A stretch of DNA of 64,000 nt from positions 1-64,000 of the forward strand of contig NZ_SJPT01000013.1 in assembly GCF_007860095.1 (NCBI RefSeq), given 5' to 3'. Position 1 is the first letter of the stretch, and every line of letters begins with the position of its first letter. The notes under the pieces are model-generated. The model did not search any database. It was not told where the DNA came from and saw only the letters and a program-made list of their open reading frames with translations. Shown here piece after piece: positions 1-8,361 of the stretch. The DNA is from Novipirellula galeiformis. Lineage in GTDB: Bacteria; Planctomycetota; Planctomycetia; Pirellulales; Pirellulaceae. The position numbers and the translations under genes are program-made.

Positions 1-530
1 TTCTGTCAATCATCTTCCTGTAAACCAACTCCCCAGAAACGAACAACCCCATGCCGATTGAGCTGCGATTGTGAGTAGCGATCTCATCCAGAAGGCTGGG
101 CGGCGGAAATCAGATAAACAGAAAAATGAGTGGCAGGGAATGAAACGCAGTCACTCCATTTTTCTGTCAATCATCTTCCTGTAAACAAATCCCGAGAAAC
201 GAACAAGCCCACGCCGATTGACCGCGATTGTGCTTAGCGATCTCGTCCAGAAGTCTGGGCGCCGGAAATCAGATAAACAGAAAAATGAGTGACAGGAAAA
301 TGAAACGCACTCGCCCCATCTTTCTGTCAAACATCTTCCTGTTAACCAAACCACCCCAGAAACGAACAAGCCCACGCCGATTGACCGCGATTGTGCTTAG
401 CGATCTCGTCCAGAAGTCTGGGCGACGGAAATCAGATAAACAGAAAAATGAGTGGCAGGGAATGAAACGCAGTCACTCCATTTTTCTGTCAATCATCTTC
501 CTGTAAACAAATCCCAAGAGACGAACAACA
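1..530. repeat. Left block of ~161 bp hairpin tandem repeat
   Basis: Three and a fraction units of a tandem repeat with period 160-162 bp. The marker TTCTGTCAATCAT (or a one-base variant) begins at 1, 162, 322 and 484. Each unit holds a right hairpin arm, a spacer with CCCCAGAAACGAAC, then (A/C)TGCCGATTGA plus a CGATTGTG tail, then a left hairpin arm. The last right arm runs straight into the start of the nuclease gene at 533. The first unit is cut by the window edge, so the true length of the block is unknown. Confidence 0.95.
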
Positions 531-532
531 CC

Positions 533-1321
533 ATGCCGATTGAGCTGCGATTCACGCCTGAGCGTTGGGATCAGGAGCGATTTACGAAAGTCGCCTATGA
601 AGTGCTTGGGAAGACCTTTGATATTCATAATGAATTTGGCCGGTTCTTTGACGAAGAGATTTACAAACGTGAATTGGGATTTCGTGTTGGCGGTCTCTCC
701 TTGGAAGAACCCATTGACGTTGTGTTTAAAAGCTATCGGAAACAATATTTCATCGACGTATTAGCGGGGTCTGGAGCGATATTTGAATTCAAGGCCACTG
801 AATCACTGACGGAACGACATCGATCACAGCTCATCAACTATTTGTTACTTACCGGCCTACCTCGTGGAGTGTTGATCAATGTACGAACTGAAAAAGTTCA
901 GCATGAGTTTGTGAACTGTACACTAATGCCTGCCGACCGCCAGCAATTTGAGATCGACGATAAGCTTTGGCAAGCTGAAACCCAACGCGAGATTGATTTG
1001 AGGAACTGGGTGGAAGGTTTCCTTCGTGATATTGGCGTTGGACTCGATGTTGCCCTGTACGAAGATGTCGCGACAGAATTCCTGGGTGGCGAGCGACGGG
1101 TCGTACAAAATGTGGAAATTGTTTCGCAGAACGGTAATCTGGGAAGTCAAAAATTCAGACTGTGCCGCCCACGCATCGCTTTTCGAATCACTGCACTCGC
1201 CGACCAGTTACATATTTTTGAGCATCACGCCCGCAGAATCCTTAATCACACTGCACTCAAAGCGATTCACTGGATCAATATCAACCGATCGATGGTCACC
1301 TTCAAAACTTTAACCGCGTAA
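533..1321 (+). CDS. GxxExxY-type PD-(D/E)XK nuclease-like protein, long form
   Basis: Predicted protein of 262 residues. The first ~125 match the GxxExxY family (PDDEXK_3, a PD-(D/E)XK nuclease fold whose cellular role is not known). Visible signature: GRFFDEEIY at 36-44 (E41xxY44), then D75, E85-x-K87 as the likely metal/catalytic triad, and Q99xxxY103, the QxxxY motif common in RecB-like nucleases. Family members are usually ~120-130 residues; the extra C-terminal half (about 130-262) is not one I recognise. The ATG at 533 is chosen because the preceding in-frame codons lie in the repeat. The gene is embedded in the repeat array: its first ~20 bases are part of the repeat unit, and its TAA is followed within a few bases by a right hairpin arm. 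No signal peptide, so presumably cytoplasmic. The family is fairly secure; any enzymatic activity is inference. Confidence 0.8.
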   Translation: MPIELRFTPERWDQERFTKVAYEVLGKTFDIHNEFGRFFDEEIYKRELGFRVGGLSLEEPIDVVFKSYRKQYFIDVLAGSGAIFEFKATESLTERHRSQLINYLLLTGLPRGVLINVRTEKVQHEFVNCTLMPADRQQFEIDDKLWQAETQREIDLRNWVEGFLRDIGVGLDVALYEDVATEFLGGERRVVQNVEIVSQNGNLGSQKFRLCRPRIAFRITALADQLHIFEHHARRILNHTALKAIHWININRSMVTFKTLTA

Positions 1322-2000
1322 CCCCCATCTTTCTGTCAATCATCTTGCTGTAAACCACCTCCCCAGGAACGAACAAGCCCATGCCGATTGACCGCGATTG
1401 TGATTAGCGATCTCATCCAGAACGCTGGCCGACGGAAATCAGCTAAACAGAAAGATGAGTGACAGGAAAATGAAACGCACTCGCCCCATCTTTCTGTCAA
1501 TCATCTTCCTGTAAACCAACTCCCCAGAAACGAACACGCCCATGCCGATTGACCGCGATTGTGCTTAGCGACCTCGTCCAGAAAGCTGGGCCACGGAAAT
1601 CAGATTTACAGAAAGATGAGTGACAGGAAAATGAAACGCAGTTACCCATCTTTCTGTCAATCATTTTCCTGTAAACCAAATCCCGAGAGACGGACGACCC
1701 CATGCCGATTGAGCTGCGATTGTGCTTAGCGATTGCGTCCAGAAGTCTGGGCCACAGAAATCAGATTTACAGAAAGATGAGTGACAGGAAAATGAAACGC
1801 ACTCGCCCCATCTTTCTGTCAATCATCTTCCTGTAAACCAACTCCCCAGAAACGAACAACCCCATGCCGATTGACCGCGATTGTGCTTAGCGACCTCGTC
1901 CAGAGGGCTGGGCGACGGAAATCAGATAAACAGAAAAATGAGTGACAGGAAAATGAAACGCACTCGCCATATTTTTCTGTCAATCATCTTCCTGTAAACC
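1322..2000. repeat. Right block of ~161 bp hairpin tandem repeat
   Basis: Four full periods and terminal arms of the same repeat as 1-530; the marker TTCTGTCAATCAT or a close variant begins at 1331, 1492, 1652, 1814 and 1975. A well-formed hairpin is at 1605-1675: left arm 1605-1634, loop of 11 bases, right arm 1646-1675, 24 of 30 positions complementary and two more able to form G-U pairs. Each arm contains two copies of ACAGRAARATGA, so one hairpin shows the motif four times. The block ends about 30 bp before the start codon of the next gene. The unit at about 1702 keeps the gene-like ATGCCGATTGAGCTGCGATT, while the others read ATGCCGATTGACCGCGATT. Confidence 0.95.
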
Positions 2001-2030
2001 AACCTCCATCCCCCTCGCGGAGACGAACGA

Positions 2031-3458
2031 ATGAAGATCACGTGTATTGATCGACGCATGCTTCTTAAAGGGATCGGTGGAGTCACTATCGGACTGCCAT
2101 TCCTCGAGGAGATGTTGGTATCGACGGCGCATGCCGCGGAGAAAGCGATCGTTCCTGTGCGGGCCTTCAATGTTTTCTTTGGCCTCGGCATTCCGGCTCC
2201 GCTCCAAAAAGAGGGATTTGAAGGGGTGCTCGAACCACTCAAGCCGCTGAGTAATAAACTGCTGATCATGCGTGGAGTGGACCATCTGCGTGCCGACGAG
2301 AAAGGAATCAACGCTCATTACGATGGTGCGACCGCGGCGTTCACAGCCGAACCACCGGACGGGGAAGCCAAAGCCGGCGGTGCTTCGATTGACCAAATGG
2401 TTCGCCGCGCCCACCACCCCAATGGCCTTCCGCCGGGAATGGTGCCGACGTTGGTGGCCGGCACGTTCTTCCGCCGCAGCCGCGTGGGCCGCTACGTTCA
2501 CAGTTTCAACCCAGACGGCACCGTGGCCGCGACGATGCAAGAGAAACCTCGCGACGTGTTTGAGCGTGTTTTCGGCTCGCTGGCAATGCCAAACGAATCG
2601 AGTGACGCTCGACGCGATCGAATCAAACGCAGCGTGCTCGATACCGTCGCCGAGGAGTACAAGTTCTACACTGGAGTAAATTCGCCGTTGGGCACCGCGT
2701 CCAAAGCGCGCATCGTCGAACATCTCGAACGAATCCGAGAGTTCGAGCAGCGAGCGTACGCGATGCATTCAAAAACGACCGGTGGGCCGAATCTGCCCGC
2801 TGAATCGAAACTGTTGCACGGCGGGGCCGCCGATCCGGGTGGGATGGGAATCGACATCACCGTGGAAGAACTCACCAGCGAATGGCGGTTGATGGCAGAT
2901 CTGTACGCGTTTGCCATTCAAATGGATCGCGTTCGCTTTGGTTCGCTAACTTTCCTGGCCGCCGGTGAACGCATTCGCTTGAAGGGTGACTACGAATACG
3001 ACGGCCGCAAGGTGATTGCCTTCGATGATGCGGCGCAACTCAAATCCTCGGGCGACAAGGGTTGCAGTCACGAATGGTGGCACCAGTTCAACGAAAAGAA
3101 GAACAACGAACAACTTCGCGCGCACGCCCACTTGAAGATGCGTGAAGTGGCGTACTTCCTGAGTCGACTGGACGATAAAAATTCGGTGGACGCCAACGGC
3201 AAGACACTGCTGGACAATTCGTTGATCACGATCTCGACTGAATCTGGAGATGGACGGCATAACGACGTCAAACGTGAACTCTCCGGTATTTTCCACGCCA
3301 TCACCGCCGCTGATGGTCGATTCAAGACAGGCCAAATCATGGACGTCAATGCCGAAGGGCTGGACGTTTACAACACAATGCTCACCGCAATGGACGTCAA
3401 AGATCGCCTTGGCTCTGAAAAACGAAAAATGACGTCCGTCGATTCAATCCGTACCTAA
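2031..3458 (+). CDS. DUF1552 domain protein, Tat-exported
   Basis: 475-residue member of the DUF1552 family, widespread in Planctomycetes and Verrucomicrobia and of unknown function. The N-terminus has a twin-arginine-type signal (DRRMLLKGIGG at about 7-17, a hydrophobic stretch, then AHAAEKA), so export by Tat is likely. A purine-rich GCGGAGACG lies before the ATG. DUF1552 genes normally sit just downstream of a DUF1592/DUF1588 cytochrome c gene, as at 24648-28075 in this same window, but here the upstream neighbour is the hairpin array, so the usual partner is missing or lies beyond the array. Length agrees with the 454-residue paralogue at 26711. Family assignment secure; substrate unknown. 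Confidence 0.88.
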   Translation: MKITCIDRRMLLKGIGGVTIGLPFLEEMLVSTAHAAEKAIVPVRAFNVFFGLGIPAPLQKEGFEGVLEPLKPLSNKLLIMRGVDHLRADEKGINAHYDGATAAFTAEPPDGEAKAGGASIDQMVRRAHHPNGLPPGMVPTLVAGTFFRRSRVGRYVHSFNPDGTVAATMQEKPRDVFERVFGSLAMPNESSDARRDRIKRSVLDTVAEEYKFYTGVNSPLGTASKARIVEHLERIREFEQRAYAMHSKTTGGPNLPAESKLLHGGAADPGGMGIDITVEELTSEWRLMADLYAFAIQMDRVRFGSLTFLAAGERIRLKGDYEYDGRKVIAFDDAAQLKSSGDKGCSHEWWHQFNEKKNNEQLRAHAHLKMREVAYFLSRLDDKNSVDANGKTLLDNSLITISTESGDGRHNDVKRELSGIFHAITAADGRFKTGQIMDVNAEGLDVYNTMLTAMDVKDRLGSEKRKMTSVDSIRT

Positions 3459-3527
3459 CTTGATTGGTTGTCGTTCCCGGGCTCGTCCATCGTCACTGCA
3501 GTATCCGGCACATGCCAAGTCCGGCGG

Positions 3528-4910
3528 TTAAGCGATTAAGTCGCGAATCACCTTCGCTTTCTCGACTCCCGTCAGACGCATATCGAGGCCTTGGAATGGA
3601 AAACTGAACCGATTTGAGTCGATTCCCAACAAATGCAACATGGTGGCGTGGAGATCGCGGACGTGCACGACGTCGTTAACGGCGTGATACCCCAGTTCGT
3701 CGGTCTCTCCGTAGCTGGTGCCTCCTTTGACGCCGCCGCCTGCCATCCACATCGAAAATCCTTTGATGTGGTGATCTCGCCCCGGCCCCCCTTTGCCTTG
3801 AAACATCGGCGTGCGACCAAATTCACCGCCCCAAATCACCAGCGTGTCTTCGAGCATCCCACGCTGCTTCAAATCGTGGATCAACGCCGCAGTGGGTTGG
3901 TCCGTCAATCCACAGCAGATGTCCATGTACTTCTGCAGATCGCCATGGTGATCCCAGCCGCGATGGTAAAGATGGATGAACCGCACGCCGCGCTCAGCCA
4001 GACGTCGCGCCAACAGACAATTCGAAGCGTAAGTGCCATCACCCGGCTGGGCACCGTAGGCATCGAGAACGTGCTGAGGTTCATTCGATATGTCCATCAG
4101 TCCAGGCACCGATGTCTGCATTCGAAACGCCATTTCGTAGGCCGAGAGCCGAGTGTCGATGTCGGCGTTCGCGACCTGGGCGTTGCGTTTTTGGTCCAGC
4201 TTGTGAATGGCATCGATCAGCGCCGCTTGCTGATTCGCCGAGACGCCTTGGGGATTGCTTACGTAATCCACCGGATCGCCGGTGGAGTTAAATTCGACGC
4301 CCTGAAACCGACCTGGCAGAAATCCAGCCGACCATTGACGTGAGCCAATCGGTTGTGGGTTGCGGCCACCCTGGCTGGTGAGCACGACGAAGCCAGGCAA
4401 TTCCTCGGTTTCCGAACCCAAGCCGTACGTGACCCATGACCCCATCGACGGTCGTCCGCTGATCGCGGTCCCCGTATTCATGAAAGTATGCGCCGGATCG
4501 TGGTTAATTTGCTCGGTCACCATCGAGCGGACAATCGCGATATCATCAGCGATTTTAGCTGTGTGAGGAAGATAATCGCTGATCCGTTGGCCGCTCTGGC
4601 CGTGACGTTGAAACTTGGTGAGATGGCCCTGAATCTTCAGTGTCTGTCCCTGTAGCTGGGCGATGGGTTGGCCGTTTGTGAACGACTCCGGCATCGGTTG
4701 CCCGTCTAACTGGTCCAAATGCGGCTTGTAGTCAAAGGTTTCCAAATGAGACGGGCCTCCTGCCATACACAGAAAAATTACCCGCTTCGCTTTGGCCGGA
4801 AAGTGAGGCAGAGTGCGTGGCGAAGCGGCGGAGGCTAGGCTCGACATCGCGGCGGAACCGAGGCTGAGACCGGTTTGGTTGAGGAACGTGCGGCGGGTAA
4901 AAGGATTCAT
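3528..4910 (-). CDS. DUF1501 domain protein, Tat-exported
   Basis: 460-residue DUF1501 protein; the family is related to the alkaline phosphatase/sulfatase superfamily, but no activity is established for this protein. A Tat motif TRRTFLNQ lies at 5-12, followed by a hydrophobic segment and an Ala-rich cleavage region. Family landmarks are GGPSHLETFDYKP near 51-63, a WDHH segment in the middle, then GGEFGRTP and GRDHH toward the C-terminus, residues that would suit metal binding. It starts 3 bp after the stop of the upstream DUF1549/DUF1553 gene, so the two are surely cotranscribed. It is one of five DUF1501 paralogues in this window. Confidence 0.92.
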   Translation of the reverse strand: MNPFTRRTFLNQTGLSLGSAAMSSLASAASPRTLPHFPAKAKRVIFLCMAGGPSHLETFDYKPHLDQLDGQPMPESFTNGQPIAQLQGQTLKIQGHLTKFQRHGQSGQRISDYLPHTAKIADDIAIVRSMVTEQINHDPAHTFMNTGTAISGRPSMGSWVTYGLGSETEELPGFVVLTSQGGRNPQPIGSRQWSAGFLPGRFQGVEFNSTGDPVDYVSNPQGVSANQQAALIDAIHKLDQKRNAQVANADIDTRLSAYEMAFRMQTSVPGLMDISNEPQHVLDAYGAQPGDGTYASNCLLARRLAERGVRFIHLYHRGWDHHGDLQKYMDICCGLTDQPTAALIHDLKQRGMLEDTLVIWGGEFGRTPMFQGKGGPGRDHHIKGFSMWMAGGGVKGGTSYGETDELGYHAVNDVVHVRDLHATMLHLLGIDSNRFSFPFQGLDMRLTGVEKAKVIRDLIA

Positions 4911-4913
4911 GAT

Positions 4914-7409
4914 CTAGTTCCGGGTAACCGTTTCGTTCAAGTTTAACAGCGTCCGACAGATTGCCGTCCAACTAGCAAGTTCGATCTTGTCCAGTTGCTT
5001 CGAAATCGGTGCGATGCCTGTTTTGAGCAACGCGTCTGCACGAGCGGGCTCGCTGACATACTCAGTCTGCGTCGTTTCTAGAAGCGTCTTCAGCACGTCC
5101 CGTTCCTCGGCATCCGACGACCGCGACAGCACCACACGATAAGCAAACTCAATCCGATCATCGGCCGTTTCTCCGCCCTCCGTCAGAATCCGTGCCGCCA
5201 ACACTCGAGCGGCCTCGATAAACGTAGGATCGTTCAGCAACACGAGTGCCGCATTGGGAGTGTTCGAGCGTGCGCGCTGCGACGTGCATTCCTCTCGGCT
5301 CGGAGCGTCCATCGCCTTGAGCATGGGATGCAGAAACATCCGCTGCCAATGCACGTAGAGTCCCCGCCGCCATTGGTTTTCGTTCTCGTGCGGCTCGTAT
5401 TGGCGAGTGGGAAAGTTGAGATGTCGGTAGTAGCCGGCCGGTTGATACGGTTTAGCCGTGACGCCCCCTTGCTCGCGAATCAGCAGCCCTGAAACGGCCA
5501 GCGCATTGTCGCGAATCAGCTCGGCAGGCAGCCGATAACGCGATTGACGCGCCCCCCATTGATTGTGGGGATCACGCTCCAGCAATTCCGGAGACCCAAC
5601 CGAAGATTGCCGCCACGCGCGACTGGTGACCAACAGACGCACTAAAGCCTTCACATCCCAGCCACTCTCGTGGAAGCTAACGGCCAGTTGGTCGAGCAAT
5701 TCCGGATTCGCAGGCGGTTCGCCCTGGCCGCCGAAATCGTCCAGAGAACGCGAGATACCGGTGCCGAAATACAGATACCAGAATCGGTTCGCAAAGACCC
5801 GTGCGGTCAACCCGCCTCGGCCGTTTTCGGCGTCGACTAGCCAATTCGCCAGATCCAGACGCGTTGCACGATCTCCCGCGGCCGGGCTGACTTTGCCAAG
5901 AAACCCGGGGACTGCCGGCAGCACCACTTCGCCGCTGTCATCTTGCCAATTACCGCGGGGCAGCACTCGTATCGTTCGCGGCTTTTCCGCTACGGTGATC
6001 ATCGTCAAACGCCCCTGATTTGCCAATTCACGGTGCTGTTTTCTTAGCTCACGAAATGCGTCAAGTTGTGCTGGTGGAGCAAGCACTGCGATTTGTTGCT
6101 CCACTTCAGCCCGCTGTTTGGCCAACGCCTGCTGCATCTCAGGCGTTTTGTCCTGTTTCATTCGATCCGTTAACGTCTGATGCGTCAGTTCCAGCTTCGT
6201 AAGCCGAGTTTGCGTTTCGTTACTGAACACGAGCGTCATTTCCCGATCTAAACGAGCGAGTTCCTGCTCCTGCGTTTCAGTGTAGACCCGGATCTCCGGC
6301 GGACGGTTTGCAGGTAAGGCATTTCCGCCAAACCCGCGGTCCGCGATATCCGCGAAGAACGCCCCCAACGCATAGTGGTCTCTGATGGTGTATGGATCAT
6401 ATTTGTGATCGTGGCACTGTGCGCAACCGACCGTCGCGCCCATCCAGACCGCTGCAACATTCCGCACTCGATCGGCATTATAAATCGCATCGTATTCTTT
6501 TAGCTGCAGACCGCCTTCGTGAGTTGTCTGAAGCAGCCGATTGTAACCCGACGCCACTTTCTGGGCCGTGGTTGGATTCGGCAACAAATCGCCAGCGAGC
6601 TGCTCACGCGTGAATTGATCAAACGACATATTCGCGTTCAATGCCGCCACGACCCAATCACGGTACGGCGAAATATTATGATCCTGATCCCCGTGGTATC
6701 CCACGGTGTCGGCGTACCGAACCAGATCTAACCAGTACATAGCCAATCGCTCACCAAAGTGGGGCGACGCTAACAAATCATCAACGACGCTCGCCAAATC
6801 ACGTTCTCCGTTAACAAACGCGTCCGTCTCCTCCGGCGTCGGCGGCAACCCGGTCAGATCAAAGTGCAATCGCCGGATCAATGTCACCCGGTCCGCATCC
6901 GGTGCGGGTTGCAAACCTTCGGATTCCAAACGTGCGAGCACGAAGAAATCGATCCAGTTTTCCGGCCAAGCTTCATCCTTAACCTTTGGAATTGCCCGCT
7001 TTATTGGCGAGACATAGGCCCAGGGTTCCGAATACTCTCCGCCATCGGCGATCCAACGTATCAACAGTTCCACCTCCTCGCGTTTGAGCGATTTGTGTGA
7101 ATCCTGCGGCGGCATCGGATCTTGCTCGTCAAGCATCCGCCGCACCACTTCGCTTTCGTTGGGCCTTCCAGGAACCAGTGCAGCATACCCTCCTAAATCA
7201 GCCAAAGCACCTTCGGAGGTATCAAGCCGCAGGCCAGCTTTCCGCTCATCCGCATCGGGACCATGACAAAAGAAACACTTGTCCGATAGGATCGGCCGGA
7301 TATCGCGGTTGAAATCGATATCTCGCTCGGTGCCCCACGCCGAGGACAGGCTGATCAGTCCAAAACAGCTGAGCAAGAGAAGTTTCAGCAAGTCGAATTG
7401 GGTTCGCAC
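4914..7409 (-). CDS. Planctomycete cytochrome c / DUF1549 / DUF1553 protein
   Basis: 831 residues with a Sec signal peptide (hydrophobic core about 8-25). A planctomycete-type cytochrome c domain has its haem motif CFFCH at 45-49 and the typical KAGLRLDT stretch after it. DUF1549 covers about 152-360 and includes a second haem-like motif, CAQCH at 329-333, followed by DHKYDP. A Gln/Glu-rich, probably coiled region lies near 370-450, and DUF1553 occupies about 540-790. Start codon is GTG. It is the first gene of an operon with the DUF1501 gene 3 bp downstream. By analogy it is a periplasmic haem protein working with the DUF1501 partner; electron transfer to or from a bound substrate is inference. 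Confidence 0.92.
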   Translation of the reverse strand: MRTQFDLLKLLLLSCFGLISLSSAWGTERDIDFNRDIRPILSDKCFFCHGPDADERKAGLRLDTSEGALADLGGYAALVPGRPNESEVVRRMLDEQDPMPPQDSHKSLKREEVELLIRWIADGGEYSEPWAYVSPIKRAIPKVKDEAWPENWIDFFVLARLESEGLQPAPDADRVTLIRRLHFDLTGLPPTPEETDAFVNGERDLASVVDDLLASPHFGERLAMYWLDLVRYADTVGYHGDQDHNISPYRDWVVAALNANMSFDQFTREQLAGDLLPNPTTAQKVASGYNRLLQTTHEGGLQLKEYDAIYNADRVRNVAAVWMGATVGCAQCHDHKYDPYTIRDHYALGAFFADIADRGFGGNALPANRPPEIRVYTETQEQELARLDREMTLVFSNETQTRLTKLELTHQTLTDRMKQDKTPEMQQALAKQRAEVEQQIAVLAPPAQLDAFRELRKQHRELANQGRLTMITVAEKPRTIRVLPRGNWQDDSGEVVLPAVPGFLGKVSPAAGDRATRLDLANWLVDAENGRGGLTARVFANRFWYLYFGTGISRSLDDFGGQGEPPANPELLDQLAVSFHESGWDVKALVRLLVTSRAWRQSSVGSPELLERDPHNQWGARQSRYRLPAELIRDNALAVSGLLIREQGGVTAKPYQPAGYYRHLNFPTRQYEPHENENQWRRGLYVHWQRMFLHPMLKAMDAPSREECTSQRARSNTPNAALVLLNDPTFIEAARVLAARILTEGGETADDRIEFAYRVVLSRSSDAEERDVLKTLLETTQTEYVSEPARADALLKTGIAPISKQLDKIELASWTAICRTLLNLNETVTRN

Positions 7410-8361
7410 TCTTTTTCGCCTTCACTACGTTGTGTATCGATTAACAGCGTGTCATAAGCAGCTAAAGCAGCACTCGTTCCGCCGATTAGCCGTTGTGATG
7501 CTAGACCGGACCTTGCATACGAACGACCAAAATGTCTTAACGGTTTTCTCAGAAAGGTGTGATGGCAATTGAGTGATGGACGCAATTAAAATCATAACCC
7601 GAAGCGTTAGCGAAGGAATTTACGAAGGCTCCCTCGCTGACGCTTCGGGCTATGCAATATCCGCGTCTAGCGTCGAAACGGCTAACGGGATATCACCCGA
7701 TCGTGCCTAGCAGCTTCGCTTGTCGAACTGGTTTCAAAATCCCACGAGCCCGAGTTTAAGTCCAACGAAAAATACCTTGTCCAGCCAACCATGGCTGCCG
7801 TTTTCGCCGACGCCCTATTTCCAAGTTTTCGTGGTTGAGGTTTCCCACCTCTGTCATTCGCATTCGCACACTTGCCTCAACCCACCGCCCTGCCTCGCCC
7901 CACCGCCCCTGAGGCGAGACTGCGGACTTAGTCGCACTGCGTATCATCAAAGAAACGCAAAACGCTCTCCCTCTGGGAAGGTCGCGAGCAACGAGCGGGG
8001 AGGGTTTAAGATCCCCGTACCAAACTCAACGCGATTAATTCAGCATTCCCCGCGCGCCCAGTATGATTCTACACTCTGGCCGCAATCGAATTTGAGGTGC
8101 CAGGGAAATCAGGGAAATCGGTGCCTCGCATCGAGATTCATCCGCAAGCAATCCGTCCATTTGGATCGCCCCGACTCCGCTCAAACTGCCTGGCCGATTG
8201 TCGCTGATCGCTCCGCGACCAGAACGCTGGATCGCGACAGACGTGCGTTCCATAAATCGCTGACAGGGGAACGAACTCGCAGAAACGAGAACGGGGTCCA
8301 ATCGCCCCCCCTGCGTCGCGTTTCCCAACGAGCCTGTTTCTCGCCGTCGATGTCAGCGGGA
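7410..8361. other. Gene-poor spacer with one dispersed repeat
   Basis: Spacer of about 950 bp between two minus-strand transcription units. It holds the palindromic repeat at 7513-7660 and, near 7870-7915, a C-rich stretch with repeated CCACCGCCC-type words. Open frames here lack recognisable protein features and I do not call a gene. Confidence 0.6.
7513..7660 (+). repeat. Dispersed palindromic repeat, copy 1
   Basis: About 148 bp similar to 45305-45454. Shared blocks are TTGCATRCGAACGACC, GCAATTAAAATCAT and GAAGGCTCCCTCGCTGACGC. The 3' half is an inverted repeat: CCCGAAGCGTTAGCGA (from 7598) pairs with TCGCTGACGCTTCGGG (to 7649) with one mismatch. Reminiscent of REP-type elements; no coding content. 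Confidence 0.85.

Noticed and set aside
151-506. Open frames across the hairpin array encoding peptides such as VYRKMIDRKM
   Set aside because: They are translations of the repeat arms on both strands, recur with each unit and have no conserved protein features.
1-2000. CRISPR array
   Set aside because: Units are ~161 bp and repeated over their whole length, with no short repeat/unique spacer alternation and no cas genes.
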